DNA from: Apium graveolens
Lineage: Eukaryota > Streptophyta > Magnoliopsida > Apiales > Apiaceae
Length of the DNA stretch: 64,000 nucleotides
Reading direction: 5' to 3'
NCBI RefSeq assembly: GCF_009905375.1
Contig: NC_133655.1
Coordinates: forward strand, 39,100,055 to 39,164,054
Shown: one piece after another, positions 22,019-31,355 of the stretch
How positions within the stretch are numbered: the first letter of the stretch is position 1
Layout: every line of letters starts with the position of its first letter
Notes under the pieces: model-generated
The model's database searches: none
What the model was told of the DNA's origin: nothing
Seen by the model: the letters and a program-made list of their open reading frames with translations, nothing else
Program-made: the position numbers and the translations under genes

Positions 22019-23460
22019 CTAAAGCCAATCACTCTGGTATTTAATACCCATCTAGTCTTTATGACGATCAAAGTGACTTTCATAAAGTAGCTTTGTGAGT
22101 GGGTCTGCTATGTTGTTATGTGTGTCAACTCTATTTCAATACAACACAAGAAATGTTATCGCGCTCCCACTAACCCTTTTGTAGACACATGGTTCATCTA
22201 CGTTTTTCATAAAACCAAACTCTTTGATTGTCTCATCAAAATGGATGTTCCATCTACAAGAAGCTTGCTTTAAACCATATATGGTTCGCAGCAGCTTACA
22301 CACTAGGTTTTCATTTCTCTTTGAAAGAAAACCATCTGGCTATTTGCCAGATCTCATAGTTGTAGTAAGCAGCATTCGCAAGCAAAATCCGAACTGATTA
22401 TAACAGGGCTACAGGTAAAAGGTTTCATCAAAGTCAATCCATTGCCTTTGTTTGAATTCTTTTGCCATAAGCCTGGCCTTAAAGGTCTCCACCTGGCCAT
22501 CTGCTCTAATAATTCTTTTGTATCCCGTATACATAGATTTCATTCCGGATTTCATGGCACTATGCCATTTCTCTGAGTCAACACTACTCATAGCCTCATT
22601 ATAGGTCATAGGGTCGTCATCATCAATGATCGACAACTCATTCTCATTCTCAATGACAAGGCCATATTACCTCTCAGGTTGGTGAGACACTCTCCCTGAC
22701 CTACGAATGGGCTGTTCCACAGAAGGTTGTTCAGTCAGAACAGGTGTTTCCACTTGATCCGTAGTAGTTTGTGCTTCTTGAACTTCATCAAGTTCAATTT
22801 TGCTCCCACTGTTTCCTTCAAGGATAAACTCCTTTTCCAAGAAGGTAGCATGTTTGGAGACAAACACCTGATGATCGGTGTAAAAGTAATACCCTAAAGT
22901 CTCTTTAGGATATCTCACAAAACTACATTTTACAGATCGATATTCCAGCTTATCTGGGTCAACTTACTTGACATAAGCTGGACATCCCCAAATCTTAACG
23001 TGTTTAAGACTCGGTTTCCTTTCTTTCCATATCTCATACGGAGTTTGAGGAACAGATTTGGAAGGCACCTTATTCAGTAAATATGCTGAGGTTTCCAATG
23101 CATAACCCCATAGGAATACTGGAAGATTTGCATAGCTCATCATAGACCGAACTATGTCTAACAAAGTTCAATTTCTCCTTTCAGATACCAATCTGGAGGC
23201 GTCCACTGAGAGACTATACCATTTACTTTGAGATAATCCAGAAACTCTCCATTCAAGTATTCACCACCTCGATCTAATTGAAGAATTATGATACTATGTT
23301 TGGTTTGTTTCTCCACTTCATACTTATACTCTTTGAACTTTTCAAAGGCTTCAGACTTGTGTTTCATCAAACACATATCCGAATCTAGATCTATTATCCA
23401 TGAAAGTAATGAAGTATGAAAATCAAGCCATGGCGTGCGTAGACATTGGTCCACATACTT
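22019..23460 (-). pseudogene. Cop-A pol remnant: integrase core, damaged RT, tip of RNase H
   Basis: Minus-strand reading begins in the integrase core (KFKEYKYEVEKQ, then [12 protein letters not shown]), continues with [13 protein letters not shown] and [10 protein letters not shown], then the linker (QPIRRSGRVSHQPER) and the start of RT ([16 protein letters not shown]). Frameshifts divide it into pieces at about 23454-23158, 23164-22964, 22918-22667 and 22636-22409. Compared with Cop-B, about 130 bp covering the integrase HHCC zinc finger are gone (junction near 23520). About 870 bp covering the RT catalytic site and most of RNase H are also gone (junction near 22135). Only the last RNase H block (RVDTHNNIADPLTKPL) remains before TAG at 22019-22021. 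Confidence 0.85.
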
Positions 23461-23548
23461 CTGTGTGTACCATTCCTAGCAAATTTGCAGCCCTCTCTCT
23501 ATGTCTACTAAATGGAGACTGCAGTGCCACAATGAAGTGAGATTTTCA

Positions 23549-24811
23549 TCATCCCTTTTCTTTTATTAGTTTGTTCAATCTGAAGTAAATTATGTCACAT
23601 TTATATAGACCATTATTTAAAGTACCACGTCCATAAAGAATATTATCTCTAAGAATAGAACATTCATTATTCTCAATAATAAATGAAAATCCAGCCAAGT
23701 CTAACATGGGAATAATATTCCTCACAATCGAGGGAACAAAATAACAATTATTTAAAACAATAGTCTTGCCCGTAGGCATATGTAAATGAAATGATTCTAC
23801 ATCTTTAGCAGCAACTCTTGCTCCATTTCCCATCAGTAGAATCACCTCCTCTTCCTCAAGAGTCCTACTTCTCCTTAGTCCCTGCAACAAATTGCAGATA
23901 TGAGAACCACAGGCGGTATCTAATACCCAAGTAGAAATTTGATTTAATGACATATTCACTTCTATCATGAACATACCTGAATCAGAAGCGGTAGTCTCAC
24001 TACCCTTCTTCTTCTTTAATTCTGCAAGGTAAACCTTGCAGTTCCTCTTCCAGTGCTCCACCCTGTTACAGTGAAAGCAAACAACTTTGCTCTTGGGATC
24101 TTCAGCTTTTGGTGGAACCGGCATTTTCTCACCTACTTTCTTCTTCTTGGAAGGGTTCCTCTTCCTTTTCTTAGGATTTGAACCTTCACCAATTAGAAGA
24201 ACAGAACTCTTCTTAGGGGGGAAATTCGATTCCGCAGTCTTCAACATGTTGTGGAGTTCAGGCAGCCTGACATCCAACTTATTCATGTGAAAGTTCACAA
24301 CAAACTGCGAGAACGAACTTGGAAGCGATTGCAAGACCAAGTCTTGGCTCAGCTCCCCATCCATGGCAAAACCAAGTTGTCCAAGACGTTCAATCAAATT
24401 GATCATCTTAAGTACATGGTCATTCACAGATGATCCCTCAGACATCCTACAACCGAACAGCTCCTTCGATATCTCATATCGAGCTATCCTCCCTGCCACA
24501 TCATACAACTCTTGTAGATGCATGAGGATAGTGTGAGCATCCATATGCTCATGTTGCTTCTGTAGCTCAATGTTCATGGAAGCTAGCATGATGCATTGAG
24601 CAACATTTGCATCATCTATCCACTTACGATACACAACATGTTCATCATTATGCGCATCGCTAGCAGGTTCAGTAGGCTTAGGTGAGTCAATCACGTATTC
24701 CAGCTTCTCAATCCTGAGAACAATTCTCAAGTTTCGAAGCCAGTCAGCATAATTAGGACCAGTCAATTTGAGAGAATCCATTATGCTCCTGAGTGATAGT
24801 GCAGAAGACAT
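23549..24811 (-). CDS. gag: Cop-A gag-protease (420 codons, open)
   Basis: This is the longest undamaged copia frame in the window. I chose the ATG at 24811 (MSSALSLRSIMD) because the reading upstream lies in the leader and has no ATG. The capsid-type region (about residues 15-210) contains LTGPNYADWLRNLRIVL and LQELYDVAGRIARYE. A Lys-rich basic stretch and a CCHC knuckle (CFHCNRVEHWKRNC, about residue 265) follow. The protease has WVLDTACGSHIC as its active-site block and continues with GNGARVAA. The frame ends just before the integrase zinc finger; relatives read on, so the stop reflects frame loss at the deletion. It could still make particle protein if transcribed. Cop-B has lost the capsid part of this region. 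Confidence 0.85.
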   Translation of the reverse strand: MSSALSLRSIMDSLKLTGPNYADWLRNLRIVLRIEKLEYVIDSPKPTEPASDAHNDEHVVYRKWIDDANVAQCIMLASMNIELQKQHEHMDAHTILMHLQELYDVAGRIARYEISKELFGCRMSEGSSVNDHVLKMINLIERLGQLGFAMDGELSQDLVLQSLPSSFSQFVVNFHMNKLDVRLPELHNMLKTAESNFPPKKSSVLLIGEGSNPKKRKRNPSKKKKVGEKMPVPPKAEDPKSKVVCFHCNRVEHWKRNCKVYLAELKKKKGSETTASDSGMFMIEVNMSLNQISTWVLDTACGSHICNLLQGLRRSRTLEEEEVILLMGNGARVAAKDVESFHLHMPTGKTIVLNNCYFVPSIVRNIIPMLDLAGFSFIIENNECSILRDNILYGRGTLNNGLYKCDIIYFRLNKLIKEKG

Positions 24812-25013
24812 AACGTACAAAGTAAATCTGTAAATGATAAACACATAACAACACTTAGCAAATATTCGATTTCATTTTAAAACACTATATGAATTGGGTC
24901 TTTATTCATAAGTGGCTCCCACTAGTTTATCTAATTTATTCAACCCCCTACGTGAAAAAATTAAGCATTCATAATGCTAGTGGGAATAGGGATCCTACAT
25001 TCCATTACACAAC

Positions 25014-25320
25014 CCCGGCTGTAGCACGAACCGCCATGTAATGTTCAATAGGAAGACAACTCTTGTCAATTACATTTTATGTTATTCCCTAATCAAACTT
25101 TAGCCTCTTGAATACTTGAGTCACGGCTATGGCACAACAAACTCAATATTCTAAGTCAAGTCTAACCCAACATTCCGTACAATAGAATCAGTCCCCAAAG
25201 GCCCACGGCTGTGGCACGTACCGACCTTCAGATTCTAATTCAATGTACACATCTCTATGTAATAGACAAGTATTTCTTATTTCAAAATCAAAGCCCTCGG
25301 CTGTAGCATGAACCGACAAT
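25014..25320 (-). repeat. Four dispersed ~20-bp repeats in the Cop-A leader
   Basis: Plus-strand copies resemble CGGCTGTGGCACGAACCGAC: 25016-25035, 25122-25139, 25204-25225 and 25296-25317. Spacing is 80-106 bp. A weak fifth copy may be at 25357-25370. Cop-B has all four at equivalent spacing (43649-43952). Confidence 0.7.
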
Positions 25321-26077
25321 GATTTAAAAATAAGAACTACTTTCTATCATGTTGGAAGGCTATGACCGACACAAGCCCATTGTATCATTGGCCAATTACT
25401 ACTTGATATTATTTAATTTTAGAGGGATTATATTACGTTACAATCATAATCATATTATAAAGAAATTCTTCCTTTTAAATGAAATATTTCAAATCAATAA
25501 TCAATAATCAGATGATTCCCAGATCGGGTGGAGCATTGTCAAGAGGCGTTACTTAATAACCCTTTCTTACAGATATAAATCTGTTGTTGACAGAATCATC
25601 CTTTCTCTCATATTGAAAATTCATATTCAATTACGTGTTTTATAAACACAAGAATCTCATAATTATATTCATAATATTATTATTAAGGTTATGAAACAAT
25701 TTCACTATACTAGGTTGTCTAACAAACGCCTTATGTTCATTTAAGTTTACCTAAATCTATCATCGCATGATAAACTAAGCATATATCACATATATCAACA
25801 TGAATAAACATCAAGGTAGGCATGTTACATCATCTAGCATATTGGTCTAAGCGTTATACATATCTATGTATCACATGAGGCATTTAAAAGCAGTTAAAAC
25901 AGTTAAAAACAGCTTCAAAACACTTTCGGAAATATAAACAGTTCAAAACTTTTATATAAACTAAAATTTGATCACTCCATTAGATCTGTCTCAGAAAAAC
26001 GAATCCAACGATATATTGCACGCCTAAAACGGAGTTACGAAACTCCCAAAAAAACAAATTTAATGTGGACAGTCGGG

Positions 26078-26215
26078 CTGTAACGCATTACAGGAACGCG
26101 TTACAAGCCCTGTAACGCATTCCGGTGATGCGTTACAACCCTTTTAAGCCATTAAAAGGTGTAACGCATTTCGTGAATGCGCCACAGTGTGTAACGCATT
26201 CCCGGAATGCGCCAG
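26078..26215 (-). repeat. Cluster of four GTAACGCATT hairpins in the Cop-A leader
   Basis: Four imperfect inverted repeats lie at 26080-26105, 26111-26136, 26161-26184 and 26191-26213. The best (second) pairs TGTAACGCAT with ATGCGTTACA over a 7-base loop. The others pair GCGTTAC or AATGCG arms. Cop-B has the same cluster at 44712-44850. Confidence 0.75.
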
Positions 26216-26670
26216 ACCCTCCCGCGCGCGCGTGCGCTACACGCGCCTGCACCTGCCGCCGCCTGACAGTCTATCTCGATCGTCGTGCGCCATACCTGAC
26301 AGCTTCTTCACACAGCATCACATATCATGTGCTTTTCTTTTTCAACATCAGTCAGAATGTTACAATAACAGCAGATGTATATATATATACTAACAATTTA
26401 TATATATATATGATTATTTAATTACGAATTTAATTGGAAGATCTTCAAAAATTCATAATAAAAAATCTATACATCATAAAATTATGAAAAAAATACCCAG
26501 ACGATCTACAACACTTGTAGAACCCAGATCAACATTCAAAATTATTCTGAGAAACGATTTCTCATCAGACAAAATTAATCCATGATAAAACATGTAAAAA
26601 TCATAATTAATTCATACAAGCACATAAAATTCTGAAATTTTTACCACAGATCTATATGCATACAACCTAT

Positions 26671-26683
26671 GCTCTCATACCAT
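26671..26683 (-). other. Primer-binding site of Cop-A
   Basis: The reverse complement is ATGGTATGAGAGC, one base different from Cop-B (ATGGTATCAGAGC), the expected initiator Met tRNA site. It directly adjoins the 5' LTR. Confidence 0.85.
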
Positions 26684-28338
26684 TATTGGATTTTAATCAC
26701 AGCGGAGGCATGGTAAAACACTTTTACACATATAAAATCCAAATAAAAGCATATAAATCGTGATTAAAACATATGAATCGATTACTAACCTTTAATAGCG
26801 ATCCAAAAGCAACGATCGGAGATCCTTAGCAGCTGCTCCTCAAACGTGAAGCACTCCACCGGTATCCACCAAGAAAATGACGTTAAGGAGGAGGAGGAGG
26901 TGGAGAGAATTAGGTTTTTCTAAAATTTTTTGGGTTAAAATCAAAATAGGGTTTATAATAGTATATTTATAGGCAAAATTTTCAGCTGAAATTTTCCCAT
27001 AAAATATTATTATTATTAACCCATTTATTATTCTCATTAATAATTAAAACACCTTTTAATTATTAATCCTTTTTCTAAACACTTTAGAAATAATTATCTC
27101 TCTTGATTTAATTTCCAAAAATTAAATTCTTAATTAATAATATTAAGAATTTTTCTTAATTAATTTATAATCAATTAAATCTAATTTAATCAATTATTAA
27201 ATTTGCCAATTAATTATTTATTTCATAAATAAATAATTATCAGCCATTATTAATTAATTCCTCCACCATTAAATCATTCTCTTTTTATGGTGTGACCCTG
27301 TAGGTTCAATATTAAGCCGGTAGTAGAAATAAATAATAATAAAACTATTTTATCATTATTTATATAAATTCTCTAATTTATTAAATATGATTAATTAATT
27401 AATCATATTTATTCTACATCGTGAGGGATACTTCTCAGCATATCGCGACTATCCGGATAATACAAATTCACTGCTTAGAATACCAAGAACCTATTCAGTG
27501 AATAGTTACCGTACAATAAACTCATTCTACCCTACAATGTCCTGATTAAATACAAGGCATGGATCTTGTGTCAAGCCTATCTAATTTAATAACTTGCTTA
27601 CCATTTACTATGCTTAGTTCTATGCAAATTAGAAACTCCTTTCTAATTTCATTCACTCTGGCCAGAGATTCCTGAACTAGCATAAGTGGATCAGCCTTGA
27701 ACATTCGCTTCCTTCACTGGAAGGGGTAGATCCTTTATTGATCATACACTATCTTCATGTACAAATTCCTATACCCAGTAGAGCCCTAATAATTGTCCCT
27801 GAAGACTAAGAACAAAACCAAATCATAGTTCAGTGTACACAAGATGACTATGATGACCTCAAGTCTAAGGATACTTGTACAACTATCACTATGTGAACAA
27901 CTGCTGACACGTGAGTGAACTCCATCAGTTGTTCAGCTATGCGAGTCATGTTCAGTGAACTTATTCTATAATAAGCACCTACATACTAGCTATAGTGTCA
28001 CCACACAAATGTCTATGAGAACAGACATCCTTCATAATGAAGCAAGCATAGTATGTACCGATCTTTGCGGATTATTAATTACCAATTAGTAATCCTATGA
28101 TCAGGAACTATTTAAGTTTAGAGTTATCATCTTTTAGGTCTCACTATTATGATCTCATCATAATTCATAAAAAGCTTTACTCTAAACTATGGTATATCTT
28201 ATTTAAACACTTAAATAGATAGAGCCCGCAATAAAAACAAAACAAGTCTTTTATTAATATCAATGAAATCAAAACAGATTACATAAAAGTTATTCCTAAA
28301 TCCTAATACATGATTGGACTTAGGACATATTCCTTTCA
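26684..28338 (-). repeat. 5' LTR of Cop-A (1655 bp)
   Basis: It matches the 3' LTR along its length. At its inner edge the terminal CA (minus strand) has become TA, seen as TATTGGA instead of TGTTGGA on the plus strand. Scattered substitutions relative to the 3' LTR show the insertion is not brand new; I did not count them. Confidence 0.92.
26964..26971 (-). promoter_or_regulatory. Candidate TATA box in the Cop-A 5' LTR
   Basis: TATAAATA on the minus strand, conserved in all four LTRs of this family (also 20631-20638 and 45586-45593). The position, about 285 bp before the LTR end, is plausible for a U3/R border. Confidence 0.5.
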
Positions 28339-28790
28339 CCTGCCTAAACAAAACTTATACTTTTATTCCTAACCACCACCATGAGGAAACGATGCGGTAG
28401 GAAATTCTTTCATGACCTTTAAGTCGCTAAGAGTTCCAAGGAACAGGTTGACCCAGTCGAGGCAAGAGCCTGGCTAAAGGAAATATAGGAATCATTTGAG
28501 ATTCTAAATGATTGACGAATCGCAAAAGACTATTTTTGTCACTTACCCTCCTAAGAGAGAGGCCACCCGTTGGTGAAGGCCAAGAAAGGCACGGAGCCAG
28601 AGGTTATAATAAATTGATTAAAGTTTAGACAATTGTTTTTTGGAAAGTACTTCCCAAGGTTATGAAGGTAGTGTAAAAGCTTTAGAGCCAGAACAAAAGC
28701 GGACAAGTATGATGAATTATGAATCTAAGTTGTAAAAGTTGTCAAGATTCGTTCTAAGGACACGAATCTAGAATGACGGATGTTTGAAAT
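28339..28790 (+). pseudogene. Gyp-2L gag, 3' part (after the Cop-A insertion)
   Basis: Starting at the target duplication, several frames together give a gypsy gag resembling Gyp-1c gag. A piece like DPVEARAWLKEI then SFEILND aligns with the EANVWLKEIEKAF block. A later block around 'ggccacccgttgg' corresponds to NEATYWW, and 'ggaaagtacttccc' to EKYFPQ. Many stops and frameshifts make it non-coding. The inverted copy is at 46969-47820. Confidence 0.6.
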
Positions 28791-29772
28791 CAATGATGAT
28801 GTTGTGTTGGTTCATGTAATGGTTGTAATGGAAACAAAAATAAAAGACTGAAAAGGGCAGGAGTATAAAGGGATATAAAGGAAATAGAGTTGAGAAGTGA
28901 TAAGGGAGTTAGGTATGGGAAACCCTAAGAAACCCTTGCATAAATATAGAGAAGTGTGTCATCATCAGCGCGATGGTGACTGATCATGAGATAAATTCAA
29001 GGTTTGAAGGCGTAAGCGATACGTATAGTTAATTCCCTTGAAGTTGACAGTATTCGATGAAACTTTGAGATAGATCGATTGATTAATAAGGAAACGCGGA
29101 TGGATTGAGGAGACAAGAAAGTAAGAAATTTAGGAAAAATTGGATGAAGGAAGTGACCTTCAAGAATGTGAAGTGTAAGACCGGTGGCAGGATACCCAGA
29201 AAGGGAGACGCCAGGTATGAAAGATATCCCAACATTGAGATGACTGTTGAGATAAACAACAAAAATAGATGAGGAATTATTAAGAAGAAGTTCACGTTGA
29301 ACACGACCAATATCTTCCAGAACACCCATGTTATCATTACCGAATCAGGCAAGAAAAGTGGATAACCGTTATTATCTTTTGGAGGCCATATGGATTGACC
29401 TCATTTTGGATAAGGATACTATTATAAAATTTGGTATAGAATATCGAGGTGGAAATAATTGAATAAGACACCCTTATCAGGGATATATGACTTGATTTAT
29501 CCATGAAAGGATGCATGTACCTTTTTAAAGGTGGAATTAAGGATAAAACCTCAATAGCTTGAGATGAACCATGGGGGATGCATAAAGGATGGCATTTCAC
29601 CCTTAATAGGGACATTATGAGTTTGGGTAGTATGGAACGAAGGACTAAGGTAACAACAACCTTTAAAGATTAGTAGAGAAATTTTTCAGAAAAACATAGA
29701 AAATGGTTCTAGTATTAGTAAATGGTATTTTGATATGCTCTGTATCTAGGGAATACAGGAGGAACGATTCGA
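28791..29772 (+). pseudogene. Gyp-2L region after gag: decayed gag end and protease side
   Basis: I find no reliable motif here. By position it should hold the gag zinc knuckles and protease. In Gyp-2R the same sequence runs on into the linker before RT ([14 protein letters not shown]), which supports this placement. Antisense frames such as 28997-29329 are open in both copies, but are probably accidental. The homologous stretch in Gyp-2R is 37769-38520 plus 46964-46970, split by Cop-B at the ACGTA equivalent to 29021-29025. Confidence 0.45.
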
Positions 29773-29791
29773 GGATAACCTTAGAAGTTTT

Positions 29792-31014
29792 ACAAGGAAA
29801 AAAGGTAATATATTCAAAGTTCTCAAGAATAGAAATTTTGATAAAGGAAATGTGACGTAATTATAATAATGTCAGGTGGACACGTGTTGAACCATAAGAA
29901 AGTATAGATCGACCTAATGAAGGTCGAGATTGGTGAAAACAAGTAGGACCCAAGATAAGAGACGTCTGAAGTATGATCGAGAGTCAGTCGTGACAATGTT
30001 AACCTCTAAAAGACCGAGGCAATAACTTATGGAAAATTGGTGATATATTTTTTTTACCAAAGCGTAAGGAAGAGCATTTTCACGCAAGCAGTATTTTGAA
30101 ATGAGGTAGAAAATGTAGTTGAAGGTGGTTAAAATGGCATTGATTATAAGGAACTATTACTATTAGGAAAAGCCAATGAGGTGGCCGACACTTTGAGTGT
30201 AAGAAGACAATTGTCGGCGCTCGTGCCAGAGGAATACAGTGACGATGGTTAAAGCCGTGAAGGTTGTATTATTGTTTGGAAGATTGACATTCCTTCTGAT
30301 GATTGTGCGATACTCAACCGTGATAGTAGTTTGGTAAAGATTTAATTTATATAATCGCCGTGAACGGGCTATCTATCTTATAAGGTCATATCTTGAGATA
30401 AGCCAGGACCATGTTACGAAAGGACTAAATGAACCTTTGAGCTTCGTGTCTCCTAATAAAGATATATGGTTAATAATGGTATTAACCTGCTATCTTTGCT
30501 TTTATTGAAACTCTTCTACAATTTTATCTGCTTCATATCATATGTACATCAAGTTCAGGAGTGTTCTTCATGAATCATGAACGGTGATATGTTACCTACT
30601 TAGAAGGATTCGATACGATATGTAAGGACACCGTATGGTTAGCTATTAAGATTTCGAGGAAAATGAATGACTACAATAGGTCAGTGGTGGAATATAGTAA
30701 TGCTACAATGAGTCTATGAATAATGAGTCAATAACAACCGTGAGAGTTGTATTGGAATGGATGTTGAGATTGAGTACCCCTAATGGGGTCGTGTTGATAT
30801 ATAAGTTATCACTGATAGATTACCTAGTGGAGTATTTACATATTAAATATTTATTCCCTCTTATGAATAGAGAGTCATATTACTATACGAGAAAGGTTGC
30901 AGTGCAATCATAGAATTCTAGTAACAATGATGTCTAGAATGAAATCCCTTATTCGAGTTTCGATGTTGAGGGAGTTTCAAAAGTGATTGTTTATGAGCTC
31001 GAGCAAGAGCATGG
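29792..31014 (+). repeat. Decayed gypsy pol tail, copy 1 (1223 bp)
   Basis: It matches 59928-61150 in direct orientation with few differences and exactly the same length. It is decayed pol: at 30169-30249 a frame reads GKANEVADTLSVRRQLSALV, clearly the RNase H/integrase linker (compare GKANVVADALSRKERLN in Gyp-1b), with 'cacgcaagcagtattttgaa' upstream as remnant of the FTQKELNM block. Stops are frequent throughout. A 65-codon frame (30716-30913) is open in both copies but has no recognisable match. Confidence 0.7.
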
Positions 31015-31355
31015 ATCCATGGAATGATGGACGGAATAGTAAATATTATGGCACGTGAAATGCGATGCTATAATACTTGATGTTGATATATATACACATA
31101 TGTTTTGTTCTCCTATGACAAACCTCTATAGTTTAGAGGTAGATTCCAAGCTAGATATTTGTGGCAGTATTTTTTTTTATATACAATTCTCTTCAATTCG
31201 TTCTTTTCTCTCCATTTCATTTTGTATAAGCCGAGAAGAACAACCCTTCTAGAAGGGGAGGTATTGCCGAATGACTATCTATCTGTGTGATAGAAGCCTA
31301 GTAGGATACCACATATTGTTTAATTGCTTGTCAAGTACTAAAGGCTGGCCACCTT
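31015..31355 (+). other. Unassigned 341 bp between the pol tail and the Gyp-1b LTR
   Basis: This probably continues the tail of copy 1, since copy 2 is cut by Gyp-3 at the equivalent point. It has TA-rich and T-rich stretches, then a perfect palindrome CCCTTCTAGAAGGG inside the purine-rich AGAAGGGGAGGTA (about 31250-31263). The latter looks like a polypurine tract. The 90 bases after it could be the start of an unknown LTR, but nothing in the window confirms that. Confidence 0.35.

Larger units (their letters stand above)
24812..26670 (-). other. Cop-A leader (1.86 kb, noncoding)
   Basis: The stretch between primer site and gag ATG is unusually long for a copia element. It has no supported ORF; the plus-strand frames near 26125-26421 are accidental. 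It contains two structured zones listed separately: a set of CGGCTGTGGCACG-type repeats (25014-25320) and a hairpin cluster (26078-26215). Next to the hairpins is a GC-rich patch (26220-26290) in otherwise AT-rich DNA. Confidence 0.7.
20351..28338 (-). mobile_element. Cop-A: Ty1/copia element, minus strand, inserted in Gyp-2L gag
   Basis: It is bounded by two LTRs of about 1.65 kb (20351-22004 and 26684-28338), with a polypurine tract beside the left one and a primer site beside the right one, so it reads on the minus strand. The target duplication is CCCGC (20346-20350) and CCTGC (28339-28343), differing by one base; the empty site in Gyp-2R reads CCTGC. It has full-length gag and protease but lacks the integrase zinc finger and most of RT and RNase H, so it cannot be autonomous. 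Confidence 0.92.
14793..29772 (+). mobile_element. Gyp-2L: plus-strand gypsy element of the 4-kb-LTR family, interrupted by Cop-A
   Basis: It has a 5' LTR (14793-18856), primer site, leader ORF, a displaced RT-RNase H fragment, then decayed gag and a gag-protease-side region. Cop-A (20351-28338) splits gag. Without Cop-A and its target duplication it is about 7.0 kb. The same sequence appears inverted at 37769-53213. Its 3' half is not Gyp-2: at 29772 the homology ends and a different decayed pol tail follows. No 3' LTR of this family is visible to the right in plus orientation. CAAGT (14788-14792) is the candidate left target duplication in the Siv-2 extra ORF. Confidence 0.75.

Noticed and set aside
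25014..25320. CRISPR-like array
   Set aside because: Repeats are few, imperfect and unevenly spaced, lie in a plant copia leader, and no cas gene is present.
26125..26421. 98-codon plus-strand frame over the GC-rich patch (also 44760-44987)
   Set aside because: It lies antisense in the copia leader, reads through hairpin repeats and is not preserved between Cop-A and Cop-B beyond the DNA similarity.
28997..29352. Minus-strand frames open in both Gyp-2 copies (also 38205-38600)
   Set aside because: They are hydrophobic frames antisense to a decayed gag-protease region; openness in both copies follows from recent common origin.
30716..30913. 65-codon frame conserved in both pol tails (60851-61048)
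   Set aside because: Short, no recognisable motif, and the surrounding sequence is dead pol; identity of the two copies explains conservation.
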